Below, one piece after another: positions 1-7,682 of a stretch of DNA of 25,628 nucleotides (position 1 is the stretch's first letter; every line of letters starts with the position of its first letter). Source of the DNA: Aurantimonas sp036252795 (GTDB lineage: Bacteria; Pseudomonadota; Alphaproteobacteria; Rhizobiales; Rhizobiaceae); assembly GCA_036252795.1 (NCBI GenBank), contig DASYHY010000174.1, forward strand, positions 1-25,628, given 5' to 3'. The translations under genes were made by a program, and so were the position numbers. A model generated the notes under the pieces. It searched no databases. It was not told where the DNA came from and saw nothing but the letters and a program-made list of their open reading frames with translations.

Positions 1-315
1 GCGCAAGGCGAGGTGCTGGTGCCGCTGTTCGGCGATCTGAAGCGCCATCGCATCGCCGACACGCGGACCGCCGCGCTAGGCAACGAAACGCTCGCCCAGC
101 GCTTCGTCGAACGCGACGTCTTCATGACCGCGGAGCTGTGGGGCCTTGCCGATACCGCCCCCTATGGCCATCGCGGCGACATCACGACGCTCGACGAGGT
201 GATCCGCGCCCATGGCGGCGCGGCGGAGGAGAGCGCACGGGCGTACCGCGACCTGCCGGAAGCCCGGCGCTCGTTGCTGATCGCCTGGCTGAAGACGCTG
301 TCGGTGGGGGAGTGA
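1..315 (+). CDS. Di-heme (DUF1111-type) oxidoreductase, C-terminal fragment
   Basis: The reading frame is open from base 1 and ends at TGA 313-315, so only the last 104 residues of a longer gene are present. The segment LWGLADTAPYGHRGD followed by TTLDEVIRAHGG matches the C-terminal cytochrome part of the di-heme oxidoreductase/cytochrome c peroxidase-like family (DUF1111), where 'DTAPY-H-G' and 'TLDEAI..HGGEA' are typical. A helix ending in LIAWLKTL closes the domain, as is usual for class I cytochromes c. No CXXCH haem site lies in this fragment; those would be upstream. Members are periplasmic electron-transfer or peroxidase-like enzymes. The next gene on the same strand encodes an exported FG-GAP protein, so the two may act together, although a repeat element separates them. 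The family call is fairly sure; substrate and exact function are not known. Confidence 0.72.
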   Translation, partial: AQGEVLVPLFGDLKRHRIADTRTAALGNETLAQRFVERDVFMTAELWGLADTAPYGHRGDITTLDEVIRAHGGAAEESARAYRDLPEARRSLLIAWLKTLSVGE

Positions 316-363
316 CGGGGATGGGAATTCGGGCGTCTTGTTCGAGGATTTTGCAGAAATTCG

Positions 364-604
364 CCCCCCTCTGTCCTGCCGGACATCTCCCCCACAAGTG
401 GGGAGATCGGCTTGCCGCGAAAGTTGCGCCTCTGCTCCGGACGCCGAACCACGGCCGTCTTCGCAACAGGATTCCGGCGGACCCTCAATGCCGTTTCGCT
501 TTCTGCGGCACCGGGAGCGCGGGGGAATTTGCAGAAGAGGGCGAGGCGACGAAGCTGTCGATCTCCCCACTTGTGGGGGAGATGCCCGGCAGGGCAGAGG
601 GGGG
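364..604. repeat. Inverted-repeat element of Rhizobiales palindromic type
   Basis: Two 46-bp copies (364-409 and 559-604) face each other and differ at only two positions by my count, about 96% identity. Each copy also contains its own small hairpin, ATCTCCCC...GGGGAGAT around ACAAG. The motif CCTGCCGG-CATCTCCCCCAC resembles a dispersed intergenic palindrome common in Rhizobiales genomes, as I recall it. Together the arms enclose about 149 bp of non-coding sequence, giving a 241-bp MITE-like or RIME-like unit. I see no transposase and no clear target-site duplication; a shared TTTGCAGAA occurs at 350-358 and 528-536. The mRNA of the di-heme gene would end in this structure, and the next gene may start within its right arm. 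Confidence 0.85.
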
Positions 605-2342
605 TAGATCGAACCCGTCTTTCGGACCGATCGGAGTCTCCGCGCGGCTCCTCCCCCGTTTGGCCTCCGCCGGGCTTTTCGCCCTGACCGCCGTGACCCC
701 CCATGCCATTGCCCAGACCGAGTCCCCGCTGCTATTCGCCGCCGACACGCCGCTCTTCCAGGAGGAGGCCAAAGCGGTGGGGATCGAGCACGTCTATGGC
801 GGCCCGTGGGAGTTCTTCGTCGGCGGTGGCGGCGCCGCCTTCGACTGCAATGGCGACCGCTTCCCGGATCTCTTCCTGGCCGGCGGCGAAAGGGAGGGCG
901 GCTTCTACGCCAACCGGTCGCAGGCGGGCGGCCGGTTGGCCTTCGAGAAGCTGTCGCAGCCGATCGACCCGAAGGACCTCGCGAACGTCACCGGCGCCTA
1001 TCCGATCGACGTCGACCAGGATGGTCACGAGGATCTGGTGCTGCTGCGGGTCGGGGCGAACGTCCTTCTCAAGGGCGGGCCCGATTGCCGCTTCGAGAAG
1101 GCGAACTTCGCCTGGGGCTTCGAGGGTGGGTGGGCCTGGACCACGTCGTTTTCGGCGATCTTCGAGCCGGGCGCTTCGTTTCCGACGCTGGCCTTCGGCA
1201 ACTATGTCGACCGCGCAGCGCCCGGCTCGCCCTGGGGCACCTGCGCCGACAACGTCCTGATCCGCCCGCGCGACGGTGCGGCCGGGGGACCCGACTATTC
1301 CGAGCCGCTGGCGCTGGCGCCCGGCTACTGCGCCCTGTCGATGCTGTTCACCGACTGGAACCGTTCCGGCGAGCCGGCGCTGCGGATCACCAACGACCGG
1401 CAATATTATCGCGGTGGCGCCGAGCAGCTCTGGCGGCTGGAGCCGGAACGCGCGCCGCGGCCGTATCGCAAGGCCGACGGCTGGCAGCATCTGTCGATCT
1501 GGGGCATGGGCATCGCCGAGGGCGACGTCGATGGGGACGGCACGCCCGAATACGCGCTGACCTCGATGGGCGACACCAAGCTGCAGTTTCTCGACCGCGA
1601 ATTCGAGAACGCCCCGACCTATCGCGACGAGGCGTTCGAGCGGCGCGCCACGGCGCACCGGCCCTATGTCGACGATCAGGGCAAGCCTTCCACCGGCTGG
1701 CACGCCGAGTTCGCCGACTTCAACAACGACACCGCGCTCGACCTCTTCATCGCGAAGGGCAACGTCGAGGCGATGCCGGACTTCGCCGCCTACGATCCGG
1801 ACAATCTCCTGATGGGCGGCTTCGACGGCCGCTTCACCGAGCGCGGGCGCGAGGCGGGGCTGGCGCTGGACACCAAGGGGCGGGGCGCCGTCGTCGCCGA
1901 CTTCAACCTCGATGGCGCGCTCGATCTCCTCGTCGTCAATCGCGGGCAGAAGGCAAGCCTGTTCCGAAACCGGGGGGCTGCTGCGTCCTTCGGCACCCGC
2001 CCGCTTGGCAACTTCCTCGAAGTGTCGCTCGCGCAGAAGGGCGCGAACCGTACCGCCCTCGGCGCCAAGCTGGCGGTCAAGATCGGCACCAGGACGCTCT
2101 ACCGCACGATCCAGGTCGGGGGCGGCCATGCCTCCGGCCGCTCCGGCTTCGTGCATCTGGGTATCGGCACGGCCGAACGGGCCGAGATCCGGGTGCAGTG
2201 GCCGGACGGCGCCTGGAGCCACCCATACCGCGTCTTCGCCGACAGCTTCGTCCTGATCGAGCGGGACGCCCCGGCGGCGCGCTACTGGTACCCGGATGCC
2301 GACCGGCCCGCCTTCGGGATCGACCGGGCCGCCGCACGCTGA
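582..2342 (+). CDS. Exported FG-GAP/ASPIC-UnbV repeat protein (CRTAC1 family)
   Basis: The 586-residue product has an N-terminal hydrophobic stretch (LASAGLFALTAVTPHAIA, then QTES) that looks like a Sec signal peptide. The mature part carries at least five calcium-type FG-GAP/VCBS motifs of the form DxNxDxxxDL: DCNGDRFPDLF, DVDQDGHEDLV, DVDGDGTPEYA, DFNNDTALDLF and DFNLDGALDLL. Near the C-terminus, a segment from NFLEVSLAQKGANRTALGAKL to VQWPDGAW is typical of the ASPIC/UnbV domain. This suggests a secreted beta-propeller that binds calcium; its ligand is unknown. The start is uncertain. ATG 582 follows GGGGGAG closely but lies inside the inverted repeat. TTG 660 would remove the positively charged n-region. 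The frame is also open back to ATG 321, but that stretch reads through the repeat. Confidence 0.78.
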   Translation: MPGRAEGGRSNPSFGPIGVSARLLPRLASAGLFALTAVTPHAIAQTESPLLFAADTPLFQEEAKAVGIEHVYGGPWEFFVGGGGAAFDCNGDRFPDLFLAGGEREGGFYANRSQAGGRLAFEKLSQPIDPKDLANVTGAYPIDVDQDGHEDLVLLRVGANVLLKGGPDCRFEKANFAWGFEGGWAWTTSFSAIFEPGASFPTLAFGNYVDRAAPGSPWGTCADNVLIRPRDGAAGGPDYSEPLALAPGYCALSMLFTDWNRSGEPALRITNDRQYYRGGAEQLWRLEPERAPRPYRKADGWQHLSIWGMGIAEGDVDGDGTPEYALTSMGDTKLQFLDREFENAPTYRDEAFERRATAHRPYVDDQGKPSTGWHAEFADFNNDTALDLFIAKGNVEAMPDFAAYDPDNLLMGGFDGRFTERGREAGLALDTKGRGAVVADFNLDGALDLLVVNRGQKASLFRNRGAAASFGTRPLGNFLEVSLAQKGANRTALGAKLAVKIGTRTLYRTIQVGGGHASGRSGFVHLGIGTAERAEIRVQWPDGAWSHPYRVFADSFVLIERDAPAARYWYPDADRPAFGIDRAAAR

Positions 2343-2553
2343 ACGGCACATTTCGCGCCGGCGGGTCAATCTGCCGCAGCGAACAACGGCAACCTCGACG
2401 CCTCCGGTAGCTTACGGAAAAGTGACCCCCACCGGGCGTTGGTCTCCCCTCACCGCCGGCCTAACGCTATCTAGCTACCGGTCCCGGCGCTGCCGACATC
2501 GGGGCGATCGTGTCGGCGCCATCGCGAAGATCATCACCGTAAAGGAAGTTTCC
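2343..2553 (+). promoter_or_regulatory. opgH leader with stem-loop (2492-2517)
   Basis: This 211-bp gap holds no credible gene. GCCGAC (2492-2497) can pair with GTCGGC (2512-2517). Inside it, ATCG (2498-2501) can pair with CGAT (2505-2508), giving a two-part stem-loop about 24 nt before the AAAGGAAG ribosome-binding site. There is no U-run, so it looks more like leader structure than a terminator. No convincing -35/-10 pair was found. Confidence 0.3.
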
Positions 2554-4473
2554 GTGTTGCGAGTGCCGTCGGCAGACGACGAACTGCCATCCCCCTTGGC
2601 GATAAACCGGAACAATCCCGACGGAGCGCCGCAGGCGATCCCGGCAGGACTTCCCGTCGCACTGCGCCGGCTGATCGTCCTCGTTCTCAATGCCGCGACG
2701 CTTGTGGCGCTTGCCGCCGGGGTGGTCACGCTCCTGTCCGCCGACGGGGTGATCGACGCGGCCGAGTGGGTGATGCTGACGGGCTTCCTGCTGGCGACGC
2801 CCTGGACGGTGCTCGGCTTCTGGAATGCCGTCATCGGGCTCGTCCTGATGCATGGCCCCGCCGATCCGTCACGCAGCGTCTATCCGTATTTCTCGGCGGG
2901 GCCCGCCGGCCGGGTCCGCGAGCTCGGCAGCCGGACGGCGTTGACGGTCTTCCTGCGCAACGAGGACCCGCGCCCGATCTTCCAGCGCATCGAGGCGATG
3001 CGGATCAGCCTCGAGCGCACGGGCCTGTCCCGTAACTTCCGGATCTTCGTGCTCAGCGATACCGACGCGCCGGAGATCGCTCGGGCAGAGGAGGCGGAGT
3101 TCCAGCGCTTTGCGATGGTCTTCGCCGACAGCGATCCCTCCCGTCCGGTCTATCGACGGCGCACGGACAATGTCGGCTTCAAGGCCGGCAACATCCGCGA
3201 TTTTCTCGACCAGCATGGCGACGACTTCGATTTCTTCCTGCCGCTGGATTCCGACAGCGTCATGTCCGGCGACGTCATGACCCGCCTGGTCGCGACGATG
3301 GAGGCGAATCCCGGCTTCGGCATCCTGCAGAGCCTTGTGGTCGGAACGCCCGCCAGCAGCGGCTTTGCCCGGATCTTCCAGTTCGGCATGCGCCACGGCA
3401 TGCGCTCCTTCACCATGGGCGCCAGCTGGTGGACGGCCGATTGCGGCTCCTACTGGGGTCACAACGCGGTCATCCGGACGGGCGCCTTCCGCGACCATTG
3501 CGAGCTGCCGGTCCTGCCGGGCCGTCCGCCGCTCGGTGGCCACGTGCTGAGCCACGACCAGCTCGAGGCGGTTCTGATGCGCCGGGCGGGCTACGAGGTG
3601 CGCGTCGTGCCGGTCGAGACCCAGAGCTACGAGACCAACCCGCCGAGCCTGCCGGAATTCGCCAAGCGCGACCTGCGCTGGTGTCAGGGGAACATGCAGT
3701 ACTGGCGGTTCCTCCGCGCGCCGGGCCTTCTGGCCATCAGCCGCTTCCAGATCCTCCAGGCGATCCTGATGTACATCGCGCCCCCGGCCTGGATCGCGAT
3801 GACGATCGCTGCGACGGCAAAGGGCGTCAGCGGGACGTTCGACCCGGCCTATCTGCAGCTCGGCCTCGCCTTGTTCCTGACCATCTTCCTGCTGTCGATC
3901 GCACCGAAGATCGCCGGCGTGATCGATGTCCTGCTGACGCGCGGGGCGGTACGGGCCTATGGCGGGCCGGGCCGCTTCCTCGCCTCGGCGCTGGTCGAGA
4001 TCCCGATGTCGATGCTGATGGCGCCGATCGTCGCCGTCTACGTCACGCTGTTCCTCATCGGCCTCCCCTTCGGTCGATCGGTCACCTGGAGCGGGCAGAA
4101 CCGCGACAGGCTGGGGGTGGGCTGGCTTTCCGCCTTGCGCGCGATGTGGCCGCAGACGCTCCTGGGTCTCGGTCTTGCCGCCGTCCTTTATGCGGCCGAT
4201 CCGGTGGCGCTGCTGTGGGGCGTGCCCTTCGTCGCCGGCCTCTGCCTCTCCGTGCCGTTCACCGTCGTGACGGCGTCGGCCGCCTTCGGAAAGATGGTCG
4301 CGCGGGCCGGGCTCTTCGCGACGCCGGAGGAATCCATCCTGCCGCGTGTGCTGCGGGGGCTGATCCCGTTCGAGGCGCGGCCGTGGCGCGTGGTGGAGAC
4401 GCGGCGGCCGTCGCCGCTGCTTCCCGCCGCAGTGCCGCTTGCCGCGGAAGTCGAGGCGGGTCGCCGTCGGTGA
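2554..4473 (+). CDS. opgH: Glucan glucosyltransferase OpgH/MdoH
   Basis: This inner-membrane GT2 glycosyltransferase polymerises beta-linked glucose from UDP-glucose for osmoregulated periplasmic glucans. GTG 2554 (or TTG 2557) follows AAAGGAAG at 2541-2548, giving about 639 residues. Two N-terminal membrane segments (about residues 35-60 and 75-100) precede the cytosolic catalytic domain. That domain shows FLRNEDP, LPLDSDSVM (the DxD metal/nucleotide site), the acceptor region LSHDQLEAVLMRRAGYE and RDLRWCQGN, the Q/RxxRW-type motif. Four or more membrane spans follow. It is somewhat shorter than the E. coli protein, as expected for the alphaproteobacterial form. The partner opgG is not in the window; instead an FkbM methyltransferase overlaps its stop by 4 nt. 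An in-frame extension back to 2296 is unlikely because it runs through the preceding gene and leader. Confidence 0.88.
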   Translation: MLRVPSADDELPSPLAINRNNPDGAPQAIPAGLPVALRRLIVLVLNAATLVALAAGVVTLLSADGVIDAAEWVMLTGFLLATPWTVLGFWNAVIGLVLMHGPADPSRSVYPYFSAGPAGRVRELGSRTALTVFLRNEDPRPIFQRIEAMRISLERTGLSRNFRIFVLSDTDAPEIARAEEAEFQRFAMVFADSDPSRPVYRRRTDNVGFKAGNIRDFLDQHGDDFDFFLPLDSDSVMSGDVMTRLVATMEANPGFGILQSLVVGTPASSGFARIFQFGMRHGMRSFTMGASWWTADCGSYWGHNAVIRTGAFRDHCELPVLPGRPPLGGHVLSHDQLEAVLMRRAGYEVRVVPVETQSYETNPPSLPEFAKRDLRWCQGNMQYWRFLRAPGLLAISRFQILQAILMYIAPPAWIAMTIAATAKGVSGTFDPAYLQLGLALFLTIFLLSIAPKIAGVIDVLLTRGAVRAYGGPGRFLASALVEIPMSMLMAPIVAVYVTLFLIGLPFGRSVTWSGQNRDRLGVGWLSALRAMWPQTLLGLGLAAVLYAADPVALLWGVPFVAGLCLSVPFTVVTASAAFGKMVARAGLFATPEESILPRVLRGLIPFEARPWRVVETRRPSPLLPAAVPLAAEVEAGRRR

Positions 4474-5234
4474 CGCGCCTCTCGGCCGAAATCCGCGGCT
4501 GGTTCGGCATACTCAGGAGCCTTCGGGTCTATCACGGCGATCGCCGCCATCGCGACGGGCTGGAGCGGCTCTATGCGCCGCTCCTTCGAGACGGCGATCT
4601 CGCCTTCGATCTCGGGGCGCATGTCGGCGACAGGGTCCGCGTCCTGAGGCGGCTCGGCGCCCGGGTCGTCGCGGTCGAGCCGCAGCCACGGCCCGCGCGC
4701 CTGTTGCGTGCGATGTTCGGCCGCGACGCCGGCGTGACGATCGTCGAGGCTGCGGTGGACTCCTCCCCCGGCATCATCGAGTTGCGGATCAACGGCGCCA
4801 ATCCCACCGTCTCCACCGTGTCGGAGAAGATGGTCACGGCAGCGGCGGGCCACGAACGCTGGCGCCGCGAGGTCTGGGACGAGACCGTTCGCGTCGAGGC
4901 GACGACGATCGACCGCCTGATCGTCGCCCACGGGGAACCCGCCTTCATCAAGATCGACGTGGAGGGGCTGGAGGACCGTGTGCTGGCCGGGTTGAACCGG
5001 CCGGTGAGGGTGCTTTCCTTCGAGTTCACGACGCTGCAGCGTGACGTGGCGCTCCGCAGTCTCGAACGAGCCGGAGAACTCGGCTACCGGCAGTTCAACC
5101 TGTCGCTGGGAGAATCCCACGAGATGACGATGGCTGAGCCCTGCACGCTGGATGCCATGCGCGACAGGCTGCTGGCGCTGCCGGACGCGGCGAATTCGGG
5201 CGACGTCTACTGCTTCTTCGACAGGAAGGGCTGA
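4470..5234 (+). CDS. FkbM-family SAM-dependent methyltransferase
   Basis: A 254-residue class I methyltransferase of the FkbM type, the family that usually O-methylates sugars or polyketides. Motif I is LAFDLGAHVGDRV (about residues 43-55), the acidic end of beta-2 is VAVEPQP, and the family-specific FIKIDVEGLEDRVL lies at about 160-173. GTG 4470 overlaps the opgH stop as GTGA, so the two are probably translationally coupled and co-expressed. No membrane segment is evident, so it should act in the cytoplasm. The coupling suggests a role in periplasmic glucan synthesis or modification, for example methylation of glucose units. That is inference: known glucan substituents are phosphoglycerol, succinyl and acetyl groups. 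The gene ends 13 bp from the end of the convergent ribA. Confidence 0.82.
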   Translation: MTRLSAEIRGWFGILRSLRVYHGDRRHRDGLERLYAPLLRDGDLAFDLGAHVGDRVRVLRRLGARVVAVEPQPRPARLLRAMFGRDAGVTIVEAAVDSSPGIIELRINGANPTVSTVSEKMVTAAAGHERWRREVWDETVRVEATTIDRLIVAHGEPAFIKIDVEGLEDRVLAGLNRPVRVLSFEFTTLQRDVALRSLERAGELGYRQFNLSLGESHEMTMAEPCTLDAMRDRLLALPDAANSGDVYCFFDRKG

Positions 5235-5251
5235 AGCCGTTCGCGGCTCAG
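5231..5251. terminator. Shared hairpin across both convergent stop codons
   Basis: CTGA-A-GCCG (5231-5239) pairs with CGGCTCAG (5244-5251) around a TTCG tetraloop, with one bulged A. The stem contains the stop codons of both the FkbM gene (5232-5234) and ribA (5248-5250 on the other strand). It has no flanking T-run, so it may act as a weak two-way terminator or as a 3'-end stabiliser. Confidence 0.5.
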
Positions 5252-6387
5252 CCGTCGAACAGCTGGTCGAGCAGGTGCCCGCCCCGCTTCGCCTTGGTCT
5301 GCAGATAGCCCCTGTTCTGCGAGTTCAGCGGCGCGAGAACGGGCGTGCGCGCAACCACCTCGATCCCGCAGGCCCGCAGATAGGCGACCTTCAGCGGATT
5401 GTTCGTCAAAAGGTCGATCCGGGTGATGTCGAGGCCCGACAGCATGGCGGCGGCCGTCTCGTAGCGGCGCTCGTCGGCGCCGAAGCCGAGCTCCGCGTCT
5501 GCATCGATCGTGTCCAGCCCGGCGCCCTGCAGCCCGTAGGCGCGCATCTTGGCGGCGATTCCCGTGCCGCGGCCCTCCTGATCGAGATAGATCAGCACGC
5601 CGCCGCCCATTTCCTCCAGCGCCTTGAGCGCACCCCGCAACTGGTCCCCGCAGTCGCATTTGAGCGAGCCGAAAAGGTCGCCGGTGATGCAGGACGAGTG
5701 AACCCGCACCGGCACCGGCCGACGCCGATCGGGTTCTCCGACGACGATCGCCACCTGGTCGCGCTGCGCCAGGCCGCCCCGGAAGATCACGAACTCCGCC
5801 GAGCCGACGTCCTTGAGCGGCACCTCCGTCCGCGCCACCACCTCGAAGCGGCCGAGTTCGGCGAGCGTTGCAGCGTCGAGGTCGCCGATCTCGAGCGAGA
5901 CCGCATCGACGAAGGCCGGATGGCCCGCCCTGACCCTGCCGCAGACCACGGCCGGCAACAGCAGCGCCAGCCGGGCGGCGGAAGCGGCCTGTGCCTCGAG
6001 AGGACTGCCGGGACGCCAGTCGCCAAGCCGGAAGGCGCCGCGCAGGTAGCCGAGATGGCTGGCTTCGGCGAAGCCGACGCCGCGCAGCGGCACCAGCGCG
6101 CCTGTCGGTGCGTCGATCCCGAGTACGCCCGCCCGTGGTGCCGTGAGATAAAGTTCGTGACGATCCGCAAGGGCCGACGCGAATGCCTCGTAGGCAGGGC
6201 GGTCGGCGGTATCGAGTGCCAGGGCGGCGAGCGCCTCGCCGCCGTCGCCGCGGATCAGGACCGGCCGCCCGTAGCGCAGTTCCGCGGCCGCCCGCTCGCA
6301 GCGTATGGCCGCGCTCGAACCGGTGGCCGGCCGTGCCGCCGGGTTACGCGGTGCGGTGGTTATCGCATCGATCATCATTCTGCTCAT
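5248..6387 (-). CDS. ribA: GTP cyclohydrolase II with degenerate N-terminal domain
   Basis: The C-terminal half (about residues 185-379) is a complete GTP cyclohydrolase II, which opens GTP to 2,5-diamino-6-ribosylamino-4(3H)-pyrimidinone 5'-phosphate in riboflavin synthesis. Zinc ligands are C233, C244 and C246 (SSCITGDLFGSLKCDC). The catalytic segment is DQEGRGTGI (269-277), and LLTNNPLK (326-333) is also family-typical. The N-terminal 180 residues match the length of the RibB part of bifunctional RibBA, and ERAAAELRYGRPVLI resembles the RibB opening. However, the acidic DREnEGD motif and the GHTEA-type motif of DHBP synthase are not visible, so I predict only cyclohydrolase activity. It is divergent from a pterin-like operon rather than beside ribD/E/H genes. 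No FMN riboswitch is visible upstream. ATG 6385-6387 is the chosen start. Confidence 0.85.
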   Translation of the reverse strand: MSRMMIDAITTAPRNPAARPATGSSAAIRCERAAAELRYGRPVLIRGDGGEALAALALDTADRPAYEAFASALADRHELYLTAPRAGVLGIDAPTGALVPLRGVGFAEASHLGYLRGAFRLGDWRPGSPLEAQAASAARLALLLPAVVCGRVRAGHPAFVDAVSLEIGDLDAATLAELGRFEVVARTEVPLKDVGSAEFVIFRGGLAQRDQVAIVVGEPDRRRPVPVRVHSSCITGDLFGSLKCDCGDQLRGALKALEEMGGGVLIYLDQEGRGTGIAAKMRAYGLQGAGLDTIDADAELGFGADERRYETAAAMLSGLDITRIDLLTNNPLKVAYLRACGIEVVARTPVLAPLNSQNRGYLQTKAKRGGHLLDQLFDG

Positions 6388-6694
6388 GGCCCGTCCCGCC
6401 TGTGCTCACGCACGCATGATCTTGGGCCCGCCGGCGCAGATGCCCAGCGGTCCGAGGGAGAAACATCGTCTCGTATCCGGAAACGGCGAGGGGCGAGGTG
6501 CCGCGTTGACGCAGATGTGCAAAGCCACAGTTTCATCGCCACAGTCCCTGCGACCGTTCTGCCCTCACACCGGATTAGCCGTTGAACTACAGTCTTCTAC
6601 GTCACCTCAGGACGATGCGCAGCGCCACGCGCCGGGATGTTTCCGCTCGTCCGGCGGCGCCCTGGCGCCGGGCTGGGGCAGGGTGCGGACGCCC
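6388..6694. promoter_or_regulatory. Divergent intergenic region between ribA and the MDR operon
   Basis: About 307 bp with no credible gene; it should hold the promoters of both divergent units. I could not place a convincing -35/-10 pair. No conserved FMN-riboswitch segments are visible. The palindrome CGGCGC-CCTG-GCGCCG occurs about 20-30 nt before the MDR start and could form a tight hairpin in the leader. Confidence 0.4.
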
Positions 6695-7666
6695 ATGACG
6701 ACACTTTGTCGCGCTCTCTGGCTGGAAGATGGAGGCCGGGCCGCCCTCCGGGAGGAGAGGCTGCCGCCTGCCGCTGCGGACGCGGTGACCATCGAAAGCC
6801 GGTTCGGCGCCATCAGCCGCGGAACGGAATCGCTCGTCGCGTCGGGCCTCGTGCCCGAAAGCGAATACGAGCGCATGCGCGCGCCCTTCCAGGAGGGGCG
6901 CTTCCCCTTTCCGGTGAAATACGGCTACGCCGTCGTCGGCGAGCTGAGGGAAGGGCCGGCGGAGCGGATCGGCGAGACGGTGTTCTGCCTCTATCCGCAC
7001 CAGGACCGCTTCACCGTGCCGGCCGGGGCCGCAATTCCGGTGCCGGCGTCGGTGCCGGCCGCGCGTGCGGTTCTTGCGGCCAACATGGAGACCGCCCTCA
7101 ACATCGTCTGGGACGCGCGAATCGCGCCCGGAGATCGGGTCGCGGTGGTCGGCGGCGGCCTGGTCGGCATGCTGGTCGCCAGTCTCGCCGCCCGCATTCC
7201 GGCCTGCGCCGTCACCCTCATCGATCGCAACGGCGACCGGGAAGGAACTGCCGCCGCGCTCGGCTGCGCCTTTGCGGCCCCGGACGAAGCGCCCGGTGAA
7301 TGCGATGTCGTGATTCACGCCTCGGCGAGCGAATCCGGCCTTGCCACGGCGCTCGGTTGCGCGGGCTTCGAGGCGCGGCTCGTCGAGGCGAGCTGGTACG
7401 GCGACCGACCGGTGACGGTGCCGCTCGGCGGCGCCTTCCACAGCCGCAGGCTGTCGATCGTGGCCTCGCAGGTCGGCCAGTTGCCGCCCGAGCGCCGCGC
7501 GCGCTGGGACTATCGCCGCCGCATGGCTGCGGCGCTCGACCTGCTCGCCGACGACCGCCTGGACGTGCTGATCTCCGGGGAGACGCGCTTTGCCGATCTC
7601 GCCGCCGCCTATGCCGGGATACTTTTCGACCCGGCGACGCTCTGCCATCGCATCCGATACGACTGA
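6695..7666 (+). CDS. MDR-superfamily dehydrogenase, BchC-like, without catalytic zinc site
   Basis: A 323-residue medium-chain dehydrogenase. The Rossmann domain carries VAVVGGGLVGMLVAS, with an acidic residue at the end of beta-2 (TLIDRN), which favours NAD(H). In the N-terminal half, SRFGAISRGTESLV replaces the usual catalytic-zinc motif CGICGTD, so the catalytic Cys is absent, as in BchC-type and quinone-reductase-like members. KYGYAVVGEL corresponds to the conserved 'GyG..G.V..vG' region. ATG 6695 is used; GTG 6683 (after GGGGCAGG) is an in-frame alternative. It is first in a tight operon with a PTPS-like protein, a glycosyltransferase and a methyltransferase, and divergent from ribA. A redox step on a pterin-, pyrimidine- or sugar-type intermediate is plausible; the substrate is unknown. 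Confidence 0.75.
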   Translation: MTTLCRALWLEDGGRAALREERLPPAAADAVTIESRFGAISRGTESLVASGLVPESEYERMRAPFQEGRFPFPVKYGYAVVGELREGPAERIGETVFCLYPHQDRFTVPAGAAIPVPASVPAARAVLAANMETALNIVWDARIAPGDRVAVVGGGLVGMLVASLAARIPACAVTLIDRNGDREGTAAALGCAFAAPDEAPGECDVVIHASASESGLATALGCAGFEARLVEASWYGDRPVTVPLGGAFHSRRLSIVASQVGQLPPERRARWDYRRRMAAALDLLADDRLDVLISGETRFADLAAAYAGILFDPATLCHRIRYD

Positions 7667-7682
7667 CCCGAAAGGACCGCCC

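Noticed and set aside
732..2369. Long - strand ORF opposite the FG-GAP protein
   Set aside because: Antisense shadow; the + strand shows five FG-GAP motifs and an ASPIC domain.
5152..6585. Long + strand ORF over ribA
   Set aside because: Shadow of a clear GTP cyclohydrolase II on the other strand.
6388..6694. FMN riboswitch before ribA
   Set aside because: I looked for the conserved FMN-riboswitch core segments and did not see them.
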